Source: Azospirillum baldaniorum (lineage in GTDB: Bacteria; Pseudomonadota; Alphaproteobacteria; Azospirillales; Azospirillaceae). Taken from it: a DNA stretch of 64,000 bases. Each line of letters opens with the position of its first letter. The first letter of the stretch is position 1. Positions 1-8,418 of the stretch are shown piece by piece. Location: contig NZ_CP022262.1 in assembly GCF_003119195.2 (NCBI RefSeq), forward strand, positions 567,001 through 631,000, written 5' to 3'. The translations under genes and the position numbers were made by a program. The notes under the pieces are model-generated. The model saw only the letters and a program-made list of their open reading frames with translations, was not told the DNA's origin and did no database searches.

Positions 1-22
1 ACCGGCATGTCCTGTGCTTCCT

Positions 23-829
23 CTACGAACCGCCCTTCCCAGGCGTACTGGAGACCGCACCGTACAGGTCCGGGCGGCGGTCCGCCAGATGCGTGCCGAC
101 CCGGCGCAGGGCAGCGTCCAGATCGACGGTCAGCAGCGCCTCGCCGTCGCCGGCCCGCGCCAGCACCGATCCGTCCGGCGCCGCCACGCTGCTGAGCCCG
201 CAATAGCGCAACGTTCCCTCCCGCCCGCAGCGGTTGGCGTAGGCGACGAAGATGCCGTTTTCGAAGGCGCGGGCGGGGATGACGGTGGTGGCGACGATCT
301 CGTAGGGCGTCATCAGCGCGGTCGGCACCAGCAGCACGTCCACCCCGGCCAGGGCGTGGCGACGCACGAGTTCCGGGAACTCCACGTCGTAGCAGATCGC
401 GACGCCGACCCGCATCCCGTCGACCTCTGCGGTCGGGAAGGCGTCGCCGCCCGGCGCGAAGGAGCCGCGGTCGAGGTCGCCGTAGAGATGGGTCTTGCGC
501 TGGTTCAGCAGGGACTGACCGTCCGACCCGATCAACTGCGCGGCGTTGTAAACGGCGCCGTCCGCCCCGCGCTCCGGATAGCCGTAGAGGATGGCGATGC
601 CGTGCCGCCGGGCGATCTCGGCGACCCGCGCGGCCATCGGCCCGTCCACCGGCTCGGCCAGGGCGCGCACCGTCTCGGCGCCGATGTCGTAGCTGGTCAG
701 GCCCATTTCCGGCCCGACGAGCAGGGCGGGGCCGCGCTCCGCCGCCTCCGCCGCCGCCCGTTCCAGACGGTCGAGGTTGCGGTGCGGCGCACCGGGCTCC
801 GCGTCCGTCTGGAAGAGGGTCAGCCGCAT
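23..829 (-). CDS. Nitrilase-family amidohydrolase, DavA-like (omega-amide hydrolase)
   Basis: Carbon-nitrogen hydrolase of 268 residues, the usual length for the family. The catalytic triad is visible: E41 in GPEMGLTSY, K112 in NQRKTHLYG and C146 in VAICYDVEFPE. The stretches around YGYPERG, RKTHLYGDLDRG and PTALMTPYE strongly resemble 5-aminopentanamidase (DavA) of pseudomonads, which cleaves a terminal amide of an omega-amino acid. It is the last gene of the minus-strand operon and starts 4 nt after the ureohydrolase stop. Next to a ureohydrolase, a plausible substrate is 4-guanidinobutyramide or 5-aminovaleramide; N-carbamoylputrescine is a less likely alternative. The family is certain, the substrate is inferred. 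Confidence 0.85.
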   Translation of the reverse strand: MRLTLFQTDAEPGAPHRNLDRLERAAAEAAERGPALLVGPEMGLTSYDIGAETVRALAEPVDGPMAARVAEIARRHGIAILYGYPERGADGAVYNAAQLIGSDGQSLLNQRKTHLYGDLDRGSFAPGGDAFPTAEVDGMRVGVAICYDVEFPELVRRHALAGVDVLLVPTALMTPYEIVATTVIPARAFENGIFVAYANRCGREGTLRYCGLSSVAAPDGSVLARAGDGEALLTVDLDAALRRVGTHLADRRPDLYGAVSSTPGKGGS

Positions 830-833
830 GCGG

Positions 834-1889
834 TCAGCCTCGGCCTTGGCGGTTGGCGAGGGCGCGCACCGACAGGCAAAGGATCTCGAACAGCATCTGC
901 GCGCCGGCGTGGGCGGTGTTGGTCGTCGCGTCGTACTGGGGTGCCACCTCCACCACGTCGCCGCCGATGATGTCCAGCCCGTCGAGCCCGCGCAGGATCG
1001 CCAGCGCCTCCCGTGTGGTCAGGCCGCCGACCTCCGGGGTGCCGGTGCCGGGGGCGAAGACCGGGTCCAGGCAATCCACGTCGAAGGAGACGTAGACCGG
1101 CCCGTCGCCCACCACCTTGCGCGCCGTCTCGATGACGCTGGCGATGCCGCGCTCCGGGATGTCCTCCGCGTGGATCACGGTCATGCCGCTGTCGTAGGAG
1201 AACTCCCACAGATATTCGGTGCTGCCGCGGATGCCGATCTGCACCGTGCGTTCCGGGTCCAGCACGCCGTCCAGAACCGCCTGCCGGAAGGGGCCGCCAT
1301 GGTGGAACTTGGCGCCCTCGTAGGGGCCGCCGGTGTCGCAATGGGCGTCGAAATGGATCATGCCCACCGGGCGCTCGCGGCCCAGCGCCTTGAGGATCGA
1401 ATAGGTGATGGAATGGTCGCCGCCCACCGACAGCGGGACGACGCCGGCGTCCATCACGCGGTTGTAGAAGGCCAGGATGTCGCCGTGGCAGGCCTCCAGG
1501 CTGAAGCGGCTGGACAGCGGCACGTCGCCCACGTCGGCGAGCTTGCATGAGGCCGCCGGGACCATGCGCAGGGCGTGCTCGTAGGGGCCGATGCGCTCCA
1601 TCCCGCGCACGGCGCGCGGGCCGAGGCGGGCGCCGGCCCGGTTGGTGACGCCCAGGTCCATCGGCACGCCGATCAGCGCGATGTCCAGCCCGCCGAAGTC
1701 CGCGGCGTCGGCCGCGTCGGGGCGGTAGGGGGCGTCGAGCAGGGTGGACACCCCGGCGAAGGGCTGCACCCGCTTGCCGCCGGAGAACTGGAGGGCGGCC
1801 ACCCGCTGGAACTCCGGATCGTGGAAGTCGTCGCCGCCGGAGCCGCTGTACTTCGTACGCAAACGATCAAGCTTCTGAGGGTCGATCAT
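834..1889 (-). CDS. Agmatinase / guanidinobutyrase-family ureohydrolase
   Basis: Binuclear manganese ureohydrolase of 351 residues, which releases urea from a guanidino compound. Metal-ligand motifs are intact: H159 in GGDHSITY, the D181-H183-D185 set in FDAHCDTG, and SFDVDCLDP later in the chain. It is longer than E. coli SpeB (about 306 residues) because of an N-terminal extension of roughly 45 residues. The usual HGT-type loop reads HHGGPFRQAV, so the substrate need not be agmatine. It lies 31 nt after the transporter permease and 4 nt before the amidase, so it is almost surely in that operon. Guanidinobutyrase or guanidinopropionase activity is as likely as agmatinase. Confidence 0.88.
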   Translation of the reverse strand: MIDPQKLDRLRTKYSGSGGDDFHDPEFQRVAALQFSGGKRVQPFAGVSTLLDAPYRPDAADAADFGGLDIALIGVPMDLGVTNRAGARLGPRAVRGMERIGPYEHALRMVPAASCKLADVGDVPLSSRFSLEACHGDILAFYNRVMDAGVVPLSVGGDHSITYSILKALGRERPVGMIHFDAHCDTGGPYEGAKFHHGGPFRQAVLDGVLDPERTVQIGIRGSTEYLWEFSYDSGMTVIHAEDIPERGIASVIETARKVVGDGPVYVSFDVDCLDPVFAPGTGTPEVGGLTTREALAILRGLDGLDIIGGDVVEVAPQYDATTNTAHAGAQMLFEILCLSVRALANRQGRG

Positions 1890-1920
1890 CGTCCGGATCT
1901 CTTTGAAAAAGGAAAGAAGG

Positions 1921-2721
1921 TTAGTCGTTCTTGGCCCAGGCGCCGAGCAGGCGGGGCAGGTCGCCGAACCACGCGATCAGCCCGAAGACCACCGCCGTCA
2001 GCGACACGAACAGCACCGTCACGGCGGCCATGGTCGGGGTGTAGCCGTAGCGGAGCGCGTTGAAGATCTTGATGGGCAGCGTTTCCAGCGTGAAGCCGAC
2101 CACCATGTAGGCCACGATGTACTCGTTCAGCGACAGCACGAAGGCGAAGGCGAAGCCGGAGATCACGTAGGGCCGCACCAGCGGCATCACCACCGTGCGC
2201 AGCACCGTCCGGTCGTCCGCCCCCATGGTCGCCGCCGCCTCCACGTAGGAGCGGTCCACCGCGCCGAAGCCCAGCGACAGCGTGACCAGCGGCAGTGTCA
2301 CGAAGAACACCGCGTGGCTGACCACCACCGTCCAGGGCGATCCGTACTCGCCGACCGCCGCCCAGAAGCTGAGGAAGCCCAGCGCGGTGATGACCGGCGG
2401 CAGGATGAAGGGCGTCATGCCCAGCACCTCGAACGCCCGCGCCCAGGGCGCGCGCCAGCGCCACAGGAACCAGGCCAGCGGGAAGGCGATCAGCACCGCC
2501 AGCGCCGCCGACAGGGTGGCGACGACGAGGCTGGTGATCAGCGCGCCGCGCCAGCCGGGATCGGTGAAGACCTCTGCGTACCAGGCGAGCGAGAAGCCCT
2601 GCGGCGGGAAGGTCAGCGCCTTCTTCTCGTTCACAGAGACGCCGGCCACCACCAGGATGGGGGCGGCCAGGACCAGGGCGATCAGGCCGGCGGCCAGGGA
2701 ATTCAGCGTGCGCATCAGCAT
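1921..2721 (-). CDS. ABC transporter permease, PotC-like
   Basis: Inner-membrane permease of 266 residues with about six hydrophobic helices and the class I permease EAA-type loop (VEAAATMGADDRTVL). It resembles PotC/PotI of polyamine importers. The start chosen is the ATG of MLMRTLNSLAAG at 2721, overlapping the stop of the preceding permease by one base (TGATG). An open frame continues upstream to 2868, but that part has no permease character and lies inside the preceding gene. It pairs with the permease ending at 2721. Confidence 0.88.
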   Translation of the reverse strand: MLMRTLNSLAAGLIALVLAAPILVVAGVSVNEKKALTFPPQGFSLAWYAEVFTDPGWRGALITSLVVATLSAALAVLIAFPLAWFLWRWRAPWARAFEVLGMTPFILPPVITALGFLSFWAAVGEYGSPWTVVVSHAVFFVTLPLVTLSLGFGAVDRSYVEAAATMGADDRTVLRTVVMPLVRPYVISGFAFAFVLSLNEYIVAYMVVGFTLETLPIKIFNALRYGYTPTMAAVTVLFVSLTAVVFGLIAWFGDLPRLLGAWAKND

Positions 2722-3575
2722 CAGGCCGTCTCCTCCCGCCGCCCGGCGAGCAGCGCCAGCCCGACGAGGGCGAGGCTGACCAGCACCAGGAAGACGGCCA
2801 TGGCCGCCGCGAAGGGCATGTTGGACTGGTAGATCGCCTGATCGGTGATGAGCACCGACAGCGTCCAATGCTGGGGCCGTCCCAGAAGCTGCGGCAGCAG
2901 GTAGGAGCCGAGCGCGAAGACGAACACCATGATCGTGGTCGCCACGATGGTGTTGCGCAGCCCCGGCACCACCACCGTGAAGAAGGCGCGCAGCGGCGAG
3001 GAGCCGAGCGTGCGCGCCGCCTCCTCCAGATAGGGGTCGAGGCGGGCAAGGGCGGGGTAGAGCACCAGCACCGTGTAGGGGAAGGCCTGATAGACCAGCC
3101 CGGCCAGCAGCGCGCCGAAGCTCGGGCTGAGCGATTGCGGTTCGGCCATCAGGCCCAGCGCGACGAACAGGTTGGTGATGCCCGCGGTGCGCGACAGCAG
3201 GGTGGACCAGGCGAAGCCGATGATGACTTCCGACAGCGACAGGATCGACAGCAGGAAGACCAGCCAGCGGATCTGCGCCCCGCGCGGCAGTTTGACCAGC
3301 CGATAGGTGAAGGGGAAGGCGATGCCCACCGACAGCGCCGCGACCAGCGCCGCCAGCCCCAGCGAGAAGGACATCACCCCGCCGAAGAAGGTGGTCAGGA
3401 AGCGCTCGTAGTTGGCGAAGACGAGGTCCGGCTCGTAGAAGCCGCCGGGCACGCGCCGGAAGACGCTGACCGCGATCATCAGGCTGAAGGGGATGACGAA
3501 GAAGACGACCAGCATCAGCGCCGGGAAGAGGATCGGCGCGTGCTCGGCCAAGCCACGGGGCGCGCGGCGGATCAT
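2721..3575 (-). CDS. ABC transporter permease, PotB-like
   Basis: Inner-membrane permease of 284 residues, starting MIRRAPRGLAEH, with about six membrane helices and an EAA loop (LEEAARTLGSSPLRAF). It forms the translocation channel with the PotC-like partner. The ATG at 3575 overlaps the stop of the ATPase gene by 4 nt (ATGA), a typical translational-coupling junction. A longer open frame runs upstream to 4817 in another frame of the ATPase region and is not protein-like. Confidence 0.88.
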   Translation of the reverse strand: MIRRAPRGLAEHAPILFPALMLVVFFVIPFSLMIAVSVFRRVPGGFYEPDLVFANYERFLTTFFGGVMSFSLGLAALVAALSVGIAFPFTYRLVKLPRGAQIRWLVFLLSILSLSEVIIGFAWSTLLSRTAGITNLFVALGLMAEPQSLSPSFGALLAGLVYQAFPYTVLVLYPALARLDPYLEEAARTLGSSPLRAFFTVVVPGLRNTIVATTIMVFVFALGSYLLPQLLGRPQHWTLSVLITDQAIYQSNMPFAAAMAVFLVLVSLALVGLALLAGRREETA

Positions 3576-4633
3576 TGCGGGCGCTCCGCCATCGGCGGCA
3601 GCACGACGCAGGCCGCCGGGGGGAACTCCACCGACAGGGCGCCGCCGGGGGCGACCGGCGGGCGCTCCTGCGGTCGCGACAGCGCGACGATCTCCCGCCC
3701 GGCCACGTCGATGCGGAACTCCACGCTGGCGCCGAGGTCGCGCATGAAGGACAGCGTGCCGGTCAGCCGGTTCGGCCCGTCCGTCCCGGCGGGGTGGACG
3801 ACCACGTCCTCCGGGCGGACGGACAGCAGGACGCGGCCGGTCGGCGGCAGGTCCGGCAGGTGCAGGGTGCCGCCGGGCACGGCGGCGGTGCCTGGGGCGG
3901 CGACCTCGCCCTCCAGCAGGTTGGTCATGCCGATGAAGTCGGCGACGAAGGCGTCGGCGGGCTGGCGGTAGACCTCCATCGGCGGGGCCGCCTGATGGAT
4001 GCGGCCCTGCGACATCACCACCACGAGGTCGGCCATGGTCATCGCCTCCCGCTGGTCGTGGGTGACGACGATGGTGGTGATGCCCAGCCGCTGCTGAAGC
4101 TGCTTCAGCTCGATCTGCATGGCCTCGCGCAGCTTGGCGTCGAGCGCCGACAGCGGCTCGTCGAGCAGGAACAGCTTGGGCGACAGCGCCAGCGCGCGGG
4201 CGATGGCGACGCGCTGCCGCTGCCCGCCCGACAGCTTGGAGACCGGCCGGTCGGCGACGCCGGGCAGGCGCACCAGCTCCAGCAGCTCGTCGGCGCGCTT
4301 GCGCTGCTCGGCCTTCGTGGCGCCGCGGATGCGCAGGGGGTAGGCGATGTTCTCCCCCGCCGTCAGGTGCGGGAAGAGGGCCAGCGACTGGAACACCATC
4401 CCGAACTCCCGCGTGTGGGCGGGGGCCGTGGTGATGTCGCGCCCGTCGATGACCAGCCGTCCGCCGGAGGGGTCCTCCAGCCCGGCGATCATGCGCAGCA
4501 GCGTCGTCTTCCCGCAGCCGGACGGGCCGAGCAGGCAGACGAATTGCCCGTGCGGGATGCGCAGCGACGCGCCGTGCACCGCGGTCACGGGACCGTATCG
4601 TTTGGTGAGACCGTCGAGGACAAGAGCTGACAT
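3572..4633 (-). CDS. ABC transporter ATP-binding protein, PotA-like
   Basis: Transport ATPase of 353 residues. It has a Walker A GPSGCGKTT, signature LSGGQRQRVAIARAL, Walker B LFLLDEPLSALD and the H-loop VVTHDQREA. The C-terminal third (about residues 240-350) matches a TOBE domain, as in the MalK/PotA class. It powers import by the two permeases downstream. It follows the binding-protein gene after a 184-nt gap that contains a GC-rich palindromic repeat, which may set different expression levels for binding protein and channel. Confidence 0.92.
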   Translation of the reverse strand: MSALVLDGLTKRYGPVTAVHGASLRIPHGQFVCLLGPSGCGKTTLLRMIAGLEDPSGGRLVIDGRDITTAPAHTREFGMVFQSLALFPHLTAGENIAYPLRIRGATKAEQRKRADELLELVRLPGVADRPVSKLSGGQRQRVAIARALALSPKLFLLDEPLSALDAKLREAMQIELKQLQQRLGITTIVVTHDQREAMTMADLVVVMSQGRIHQAAPPMEVYRQPADAFVADFIGMTNLLEGEVAAPGTAAVPGGTLHLPDLPPTGRVLLSVRPEDVVVHPAGTDGPNRLTGTLSFMRDLGASVEFRIDVAGREIVALSRPQERPPVAPGGALSVEFPPAACVVLPPMAERPQ

Positions 4634-4665
4634 GGGATGGCTTTGTTCTGATGGAGGGAGTGATT

Positions 4666-4811
4666 CCCCTCTCCCGTCCCGGGAGAGGGTGCCCGCGAAA
4701 GCGGGCGGGTGAGGGTCGTCCGAGAATCGAGGGGCTGATTCTTGGCGGCACCCTCACCCTCCCGCCGCGGTGCGGCGGGCCCCCTCCCTCTCCCGAGACG
4801 AGAGAGGGGTT
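4666..4811. repeat. GC-rich interspersed palindromic element (copy 1)
   Basis: About 145 nt between the binding-protein and ATPase genes, made of nested inverted repeats. The first is CCCTCTCCCG (4667-4676) facing CGGGAGAGGG (4680-4689). Blocks of CCCTCACCCTCCCGCC and its complement follow, and GAGAGGGG closes the unit. The same arms recur at 57281-57305 and, slightly changed, at 29845-29940 and 60727-60850. It probably forms a stable hairpin in mRNA, of the REP type. It contains no gene. Confidence 0.75.
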
Positions 4812-4817
4812 AGGCAC

Positions 4818-5939
4818 TCACCCGACGATCATTTCCGTCCACTTCTGGTTCAGCCAGTCGGACTTGCTCGTGTACAGGTCGTAGCGCGGGATGATCGGCG
4901 CGATGTCGGAGGACACGGCGGCGAACTCCTGGTCGGTCAGGTCGGTCAGCTTGCGGTCGATGGTCGGGGCGGTGCCGACCTTGCGCGACAGCAGGGCCTG
5001 GATCGACGGCTGGCACATGTAGTCCACGAAGACATGCGCGAGGTCGCCGGCCTTGGAGGCGCGGGTGACCGCCCAGCTGCCGGAGTCGAGGATGCCGCCC
5101 TCCTTCGGGAAGGTCGAGCGCACCGGCTGCCCGTCCGCGGCGGCAAGGCCGGTCACATCGTGGTAATACTGGCCCATCGGAATCTCGCCGGATTTCAGCG
5201 AGGCCTCGAACTGCGCCTCGTCGCGGTACCAGAGCTTCACATTGGACTTCAGCTCCGCCAGCTTCTTGAAGCAGTCGAGCTGCCCCTGCTCGCTGTCCAG
5301 ATGCTTGGTGCCGCCGAAGAAAGTGGCCGCCGTGACCTCCAGCAGGAAGCTGTTGCTGACCAGCGCCAGCAGGCCCAGCTTGTCCTTGTTCGCCGGGTCC
5401 CACAGCGCCGCCCAGCTGTCCGGGGCCTGCGGGTAGCTCTTGGTGTTGGTGACCAGCGTGATGTACCAGGACACCGCGCCGATGCCGCTGACCTTGCCGT
5501 CCGGGTATTTGTTGATGAGGTGCGGGACGACCTTGGCAGCGTTGGGGATCTTCGACAGGTCGAAGGGAGCCCACAGCTCCGCCGAGGCCCCCTTCAGCAT
5601 CGCCACCTGCGACATCATCGAGACGTCGGCGGGCGCCTGACGGGCGCGGGCCGCCTGTTCGAGCTGGACCAGCCACGCTTCGCCGGTCGGCTCGGCAATG
5701 GCCTCCACCGCGATGCCGGTGGCCTTAGAGAATTCCGGGAAGATGTGCTTTTCGAAGGATTCCTTGAAGTAGCCGCCGTAGACGCCGACCTTCAGCGTCT
5801 TCGACTGGGCGCGGACGATGTTCGGAAAGCCGATGGCGGCCACCGTGGCCAGCGTGCCCGCTCCGGCCAGGACGGCGCGCCGGCTGATGCCGCCGGTCAA
5901 AGCGGCGTGAAGTCCCTGCTTACCCGTCGTCTCGTTCAT
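4818..5939 (-). CDS. ABC transporter periplasmic binding protein, PotD/PotF-like
   Basis: Extracellular solute-binding protein of 373 residues. The N-terminus carries a twin-arginine type export signal (ISRRAVLAGAGTLA) followed by a hydrophobic stretch and an NIVRAQS cleavage region near residue 45. The body resembles spermidine/putrescine-binding proteins. It is the first gene of the importer operon and is divergent from the LysR regulator. With a ureohydrolase and amidase downstream, the ligand may be a guanidino compound or polyamine rather than putrescine itself. Family confident, ligand inferred. Confidence 0.88.
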   Translation of the reverse strand: MNETTGKQGLHAALTGGISRRAVLAGAGTLATVAAIGFPNIVRAQSKTLKVGVYGGYFKESFEKHIFPEFSKATGIAVEAIAEPTGEAWLVQLEQAARARQAPADVSMMSQVAMLKGASAELWAPFDLSKIPNAAKVVPHLINKYPDGKVSGIGAVSWYITLVTNTKSYPQAPDSWAALWDPANKDKLGLLALVSNSFLLEVTAATFFGGTKHLDSEQGQLDCFKKLAELKSNVKLWYRDEAQFEASLKSGEIPMGQYYHDVTGLAAADGQPVRSTFPKEGGILDSGSWAVTRASKAGDLAHVFVDYMCQPSIQALLSRKVGTAPTIDRKLTDLTDQEFAAVSSDIAPIIPRYDLYTSKSDWLNQKWTEMIVG

Positions 5940-6050
5940 GGATGCGACCTTTCCTTGCGGACGAGCTTATCTGTTCGTGAGGCCAGCATTGCGGCCTGCG
6001 ATCATTAGACCCCCGGCGCCGTTGCCCGAAAATCAGAAAGTTTTGTACCT

Positions 6051-6072
6051 TACTTCGATCCAGGCCGAAGTA
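6051..6072. promoter_or_regulatory. Putative LysR-type operator (inverted repeat)
   Basis: Perfect inverted repeat TACTTCG-N8-CGAAGTA in the divergent space between the importer operon and the LysR gene, about 46 nt before the regulator start. It contains the T-N11-A spacing expected of LysR-family recognition sites (TTCG-N8-CGAA core). It is the obvious binding site for the adjacent regulator. Confidence 0.65.
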
Positions 6073-6117
6073 TCGGGGGGCCGGACCCGGCGGGCGGGGC
6101 AGGGGAGGGCGGGCGTC

Positions 6118-7050
6118 GTGGCGATGATTCAGCTGGAAACCGTGGATCTGCGCCTGTTGCGGTTGTTCATGACCATCGTCGAGGCCGGCGGATTCAGTGC
6201 GGCGCAGAGCGAACTGAACCTGTCGCTGTCCACCATCTCAACCCATTTCGCAGATCTGGAGACGCGGTTGGGCCTGCGGCTGTGCCGGCGGGGACGGTCG
6301 GGATTCCAGCTCACCCCGGAAGGGCAGGCGGTCTATGACGAGGCGCGGCGCGTGTTCGACACGCTGGAGCGCTTCCGTGGGCGGGTGCGCGGCCTGCGCG
6401 AGCGGCTGACCGGCACGCTGGCTGTCGGGCTGGTGGACAACACGCTGACCGACCCGCGCGCCCCGCTGGAGCGTGTCTTCGCCCGCTTCACCGAGGCGGC
6501 GCCGGAGGTCTCGCTGATCATCAACGTGCGCCCGCCGAACGAGCTGCTGCGCGACGTCATCGGTGGGCAGTTGCAACTCGCCATCGCCAGCTTTCCGCGC
6601 ATCGTGCCCAGCCTGTCCTACCAGGATCTCTACAACGAGACGATCCACTTCTGCGTGGCGGACGGGCACCCGCTGTTCACCCTGCCGGACGAGGCCATCG
6701 ACCTGGACGAAATCCGCCGCTACCGGCTGGTCGCGCGCAGCTATTGGGGATCGCGCGACCTGAAGATCTTCGCCATATCAACGCCCAAGGCGACGGTCAG
6801 CGACATGGAGGGGGCGGCGCGGCTGATCCTGTCCGGCGCCTACGCCGGCTATCTGCCGGACCATTACGCCGCACCCTACGTCAAGGCCGGGCGGCTGCGG
6901 ATTCTGCTGCCCAAGATCCTGTCCTATCAGGCCCCCTTCCAGGTGGCCTTCGACGCCAACCGCTCCAAAAGCCCGGTGGTGGACCTGTTCATCGCCCTGA
7001 CCCGCGAGGAGATGACCGCGCCGGAGTTCCGGAGCGGCCAGGGCCGCTAG
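6118..7050 (+). CDS. LysR-family transcriptional regulator
   Basis: Regulator of about 310 residues with an N-terminal winged helix-turn-helix (LRLFMTIVEAGGFSAAQSEL) and a C-terminal co-inducer-binding domain. The GTG at 6118 was chosen because the strong Shine-Dalgarno AGGGGAGG (6101-6108) is 9 nt away. The ATG at 6124 (MIQLETV) is the alternative but sits 15 nt from that site. It is divergent from the polyamine/guanidino importer operon with an inverted repeat between, so it probably controls that operon. Its stop shares the tetranucleotide CTAG with the stop of the convergent cysE gene. Confidence 0.88.
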   Translation: MAMIQLETVDLRLLRLFMTIVEAGGFSAAQSELNLSLSTISTHFADLETRLGLRLCRRGRSGFQLTPEGQAVYDEARRVFDTLERFRGRVRGLRERLTGTLAVGLVDNTLTDPRAPLERVFARFTEAAPEVSLIINVRPPNELLRDVIGGQLQLAIASFPRIVPSLSYQDLYNETIHFCVADGHPLFTLPDEAIDLDEIRRYRLVARSYWGSRDLKIFAISTPKATVSDMEGAARLILSGAYAGYLPDHYAAPYVKAGRLRILLPKILSYQAPFQVAFDANRSKSPVVDLFIALTREEMTAPEFRSGQGR

Positions 7051-7931
7051 ATGTGATACTCCGGCTCCGGCACCGTCTGGTCCATGGCGAGCGCCGGCAC
7101 CGTGTCGCGGCACCAGCCGACGATCCGCGCCGGGACGCCGACGACGGTGGCGCAGGGCGGCACGTCCTTCAGCACCACGCTGCCGGCTCCGACCTTGGCG
7201 CGGCTGCCGATCTCGATGTTGCCGAGGATCTTGGCCCCGGCCGACAGCAGGACGCCGTCGCGCACCTTCGGGTGACGGTCGCCATGCTCCTTGCCGGTGC
7301 CGCCGAGCGTGACCTCCTGCAGGATCGAGACGTCGTTGCCGACCACCGCGGTCTCGCCGATCACCACGCCGGTGCCGTGGTCGATGAAGACGCCGCGTCC
7401 GACCGGGACCGCCGGGTGGATGTCCACCGCGAACACCTCCGACACCCGGCTCTGCAGGAAGTGGGCGAGGTCGCGCCGCTCGCGCCGCCACAGCCAGTGG
7501 CCGATGCGGTGCCATTCCAGCGCGTGGAAGCCCTTGTAGTAGAGGAAGGGCGTCAGGCAGTTGTCGGCCGCCGGGTCACGCGTGCAGATGGCCTGGAGGT
7601 CGGAGCAGGCCTCCTCGACGATGCAGGGCGCGTCGGCGACCGCCGAGCGCACGAGCATGGCGAGCTGGTCGGCGGAGATGTAGGAGTCGCCCAGCTTGCG
7701 CGCCAGCAGGCTGCCCAGCGCCGACGGGAAGTCATGGTGCAGCAGGATGGCGGTGTCGATGAAGGGGCGCAGCCAAGGCTCCTTGACGACGACGTTCTCC
7801 GCCTCGGCGCGCAGCATCGCCCACATGCCGTCGACGCCCTCCAGAAGGGGCGATTCCGGGCGGTCCAACCCCTTGAGGTTCTGGTCCTTGAGGCCCTGAT
7901 CCTGAAAGCAGGGGGCGACGATGTGATTCAT
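7047..7931 (-). CDS. cysE: Serine O-acetyltransferase
   Basis: Acetyl-CoA:serine O-acetyltransferase of 294 residues, first step of cysteine synthesis from serine, cytosolic. The N-terminal helical domain (AILLHHDFPSALGSLLARKL) and the C-terminal left-handed hexapeptide repeat (FIDHGTGVVIGETAVVG, KIGAGSVV-like turns) are both present. The protein ends in ...PEPEYHI, and this terminal Ile is the feature by which CysE docks into cysteine synthase. Start ATG at 7931. It is monocistronic and convergent with the LysR gene. Confidence 0.92.
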   Translation of the reverse strand: MNHIVAPCFQDQGLKDQNLKGLDRPESPLLEGVDGMWAMLRAEAENVVVKEPWLRPFIDTAILLHHDFPSALGSLLARKLGDSYISADQLAMLVRSAVADAPCIVEEACSDLQAICTRDPAADNCLTPFLYYKGFHALEWHRIGHWLWRRERRDLAHFLQSRVSEVFAVDIHPAVPVGRGVFIDHGTGVVIGETAVVGNDVSILQEVTLGGTGKEHGDRHPKVRDGVLLSAGAKILGNIEIGSRAKVGAGSVVLKDVPPCATVVGVPARIVGWCRDTVPALAMDQTVPEPEYHI

Positions 7932-8076
7932 GGTAGGCTTGTCCTGATGTTCCCGACCGGTCCGGCCGTCGGTCCGGTCATGGGCCTTTCAACAGGCCGG
8001 ACGAAAGCCTAGCACGCCGCTTTCCGGAAGGGGAGCCATGTTGCGGGAAATGAAGGGCCACCACGAATTTTTGCAC

Positions 8077-8095
8077 ATTTTCACGCTGTGAAAAT
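8077..8095. promoter_or_regulatory. Palindrome ATTTTCAC-N3-GTGAAAAT upstream of cysE
   Basis: Perfect 8-bp arms around GCT, about 146 nt before the cysE start in a 206-nt stretch without a recognised gene. It is AT-rich compared with its surroundings and looks like a dimeric repressor site, or a small hairpin. It does not match a named consensus that I can assign with confidence. The rest of 7932-8137 holds only short GGTCCGG repeats. Confidence 0.4.
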
Positions 8096-8137
8096 TGCCT
8101 GCCCACCCAGACAACCCCATCCGCGCAGCGGGCGGGT

Positions 8138-8401
8138 TTACCAGATGATCATATCGTCGCCGGTGTAGGGGCTGGACCCGACCTGCATGTTCCTGGTGCC
8201 GAACGTCTCCTGCAAGGCGGCGGCGTTGCCGTTCACCGTGATCCTATGGGCGCTCCAGCCCTTTCCAGCGCGCGCTGCATGACGCTGGAAACCATCGCTT
8301 CGCTCGGCAATAATGCCGAAATCATGCTGCCCGCTGTGCCCGAATGACCAGCTCGGCCAGACCAGCGGGAAACCAAATGAATGCTTCGGCTCATACATCA
8401 C
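8138..8401 (-). CDS. Small hypothetical protein (doubtful)
   Basis: Open frame of 87 residues ending GDDMIIW. The C-terminal half has normal high GC at third positions, while the N-terminal third is much lower in GC and lies in an atypical patch. It may be the 3' remnant of a longer gene joined to foreign DNA, or not a gene at all. It overlaps no other strong candidate, since the transglycosylase starts at 8419 on the other strand. No family recognised. Confidence 0.25.
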   Translation of the reverse strand: MMYEPKHSFGFPLVWPSWSFGHSGQHDFGIIAERSDGFQRHAARAGKGWSAHRITVNGNAAALQETFGTRNMQVGSSPYTGDDMIIW

Positions 8402-8418
8402 GCCTTGGGAAACGACTC

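Noticed and set aside
7955..7979. GGTCCGG direct/inverted repeats before cysE
   Set aside because: Very short and of ordinary GC composition; likely chance.
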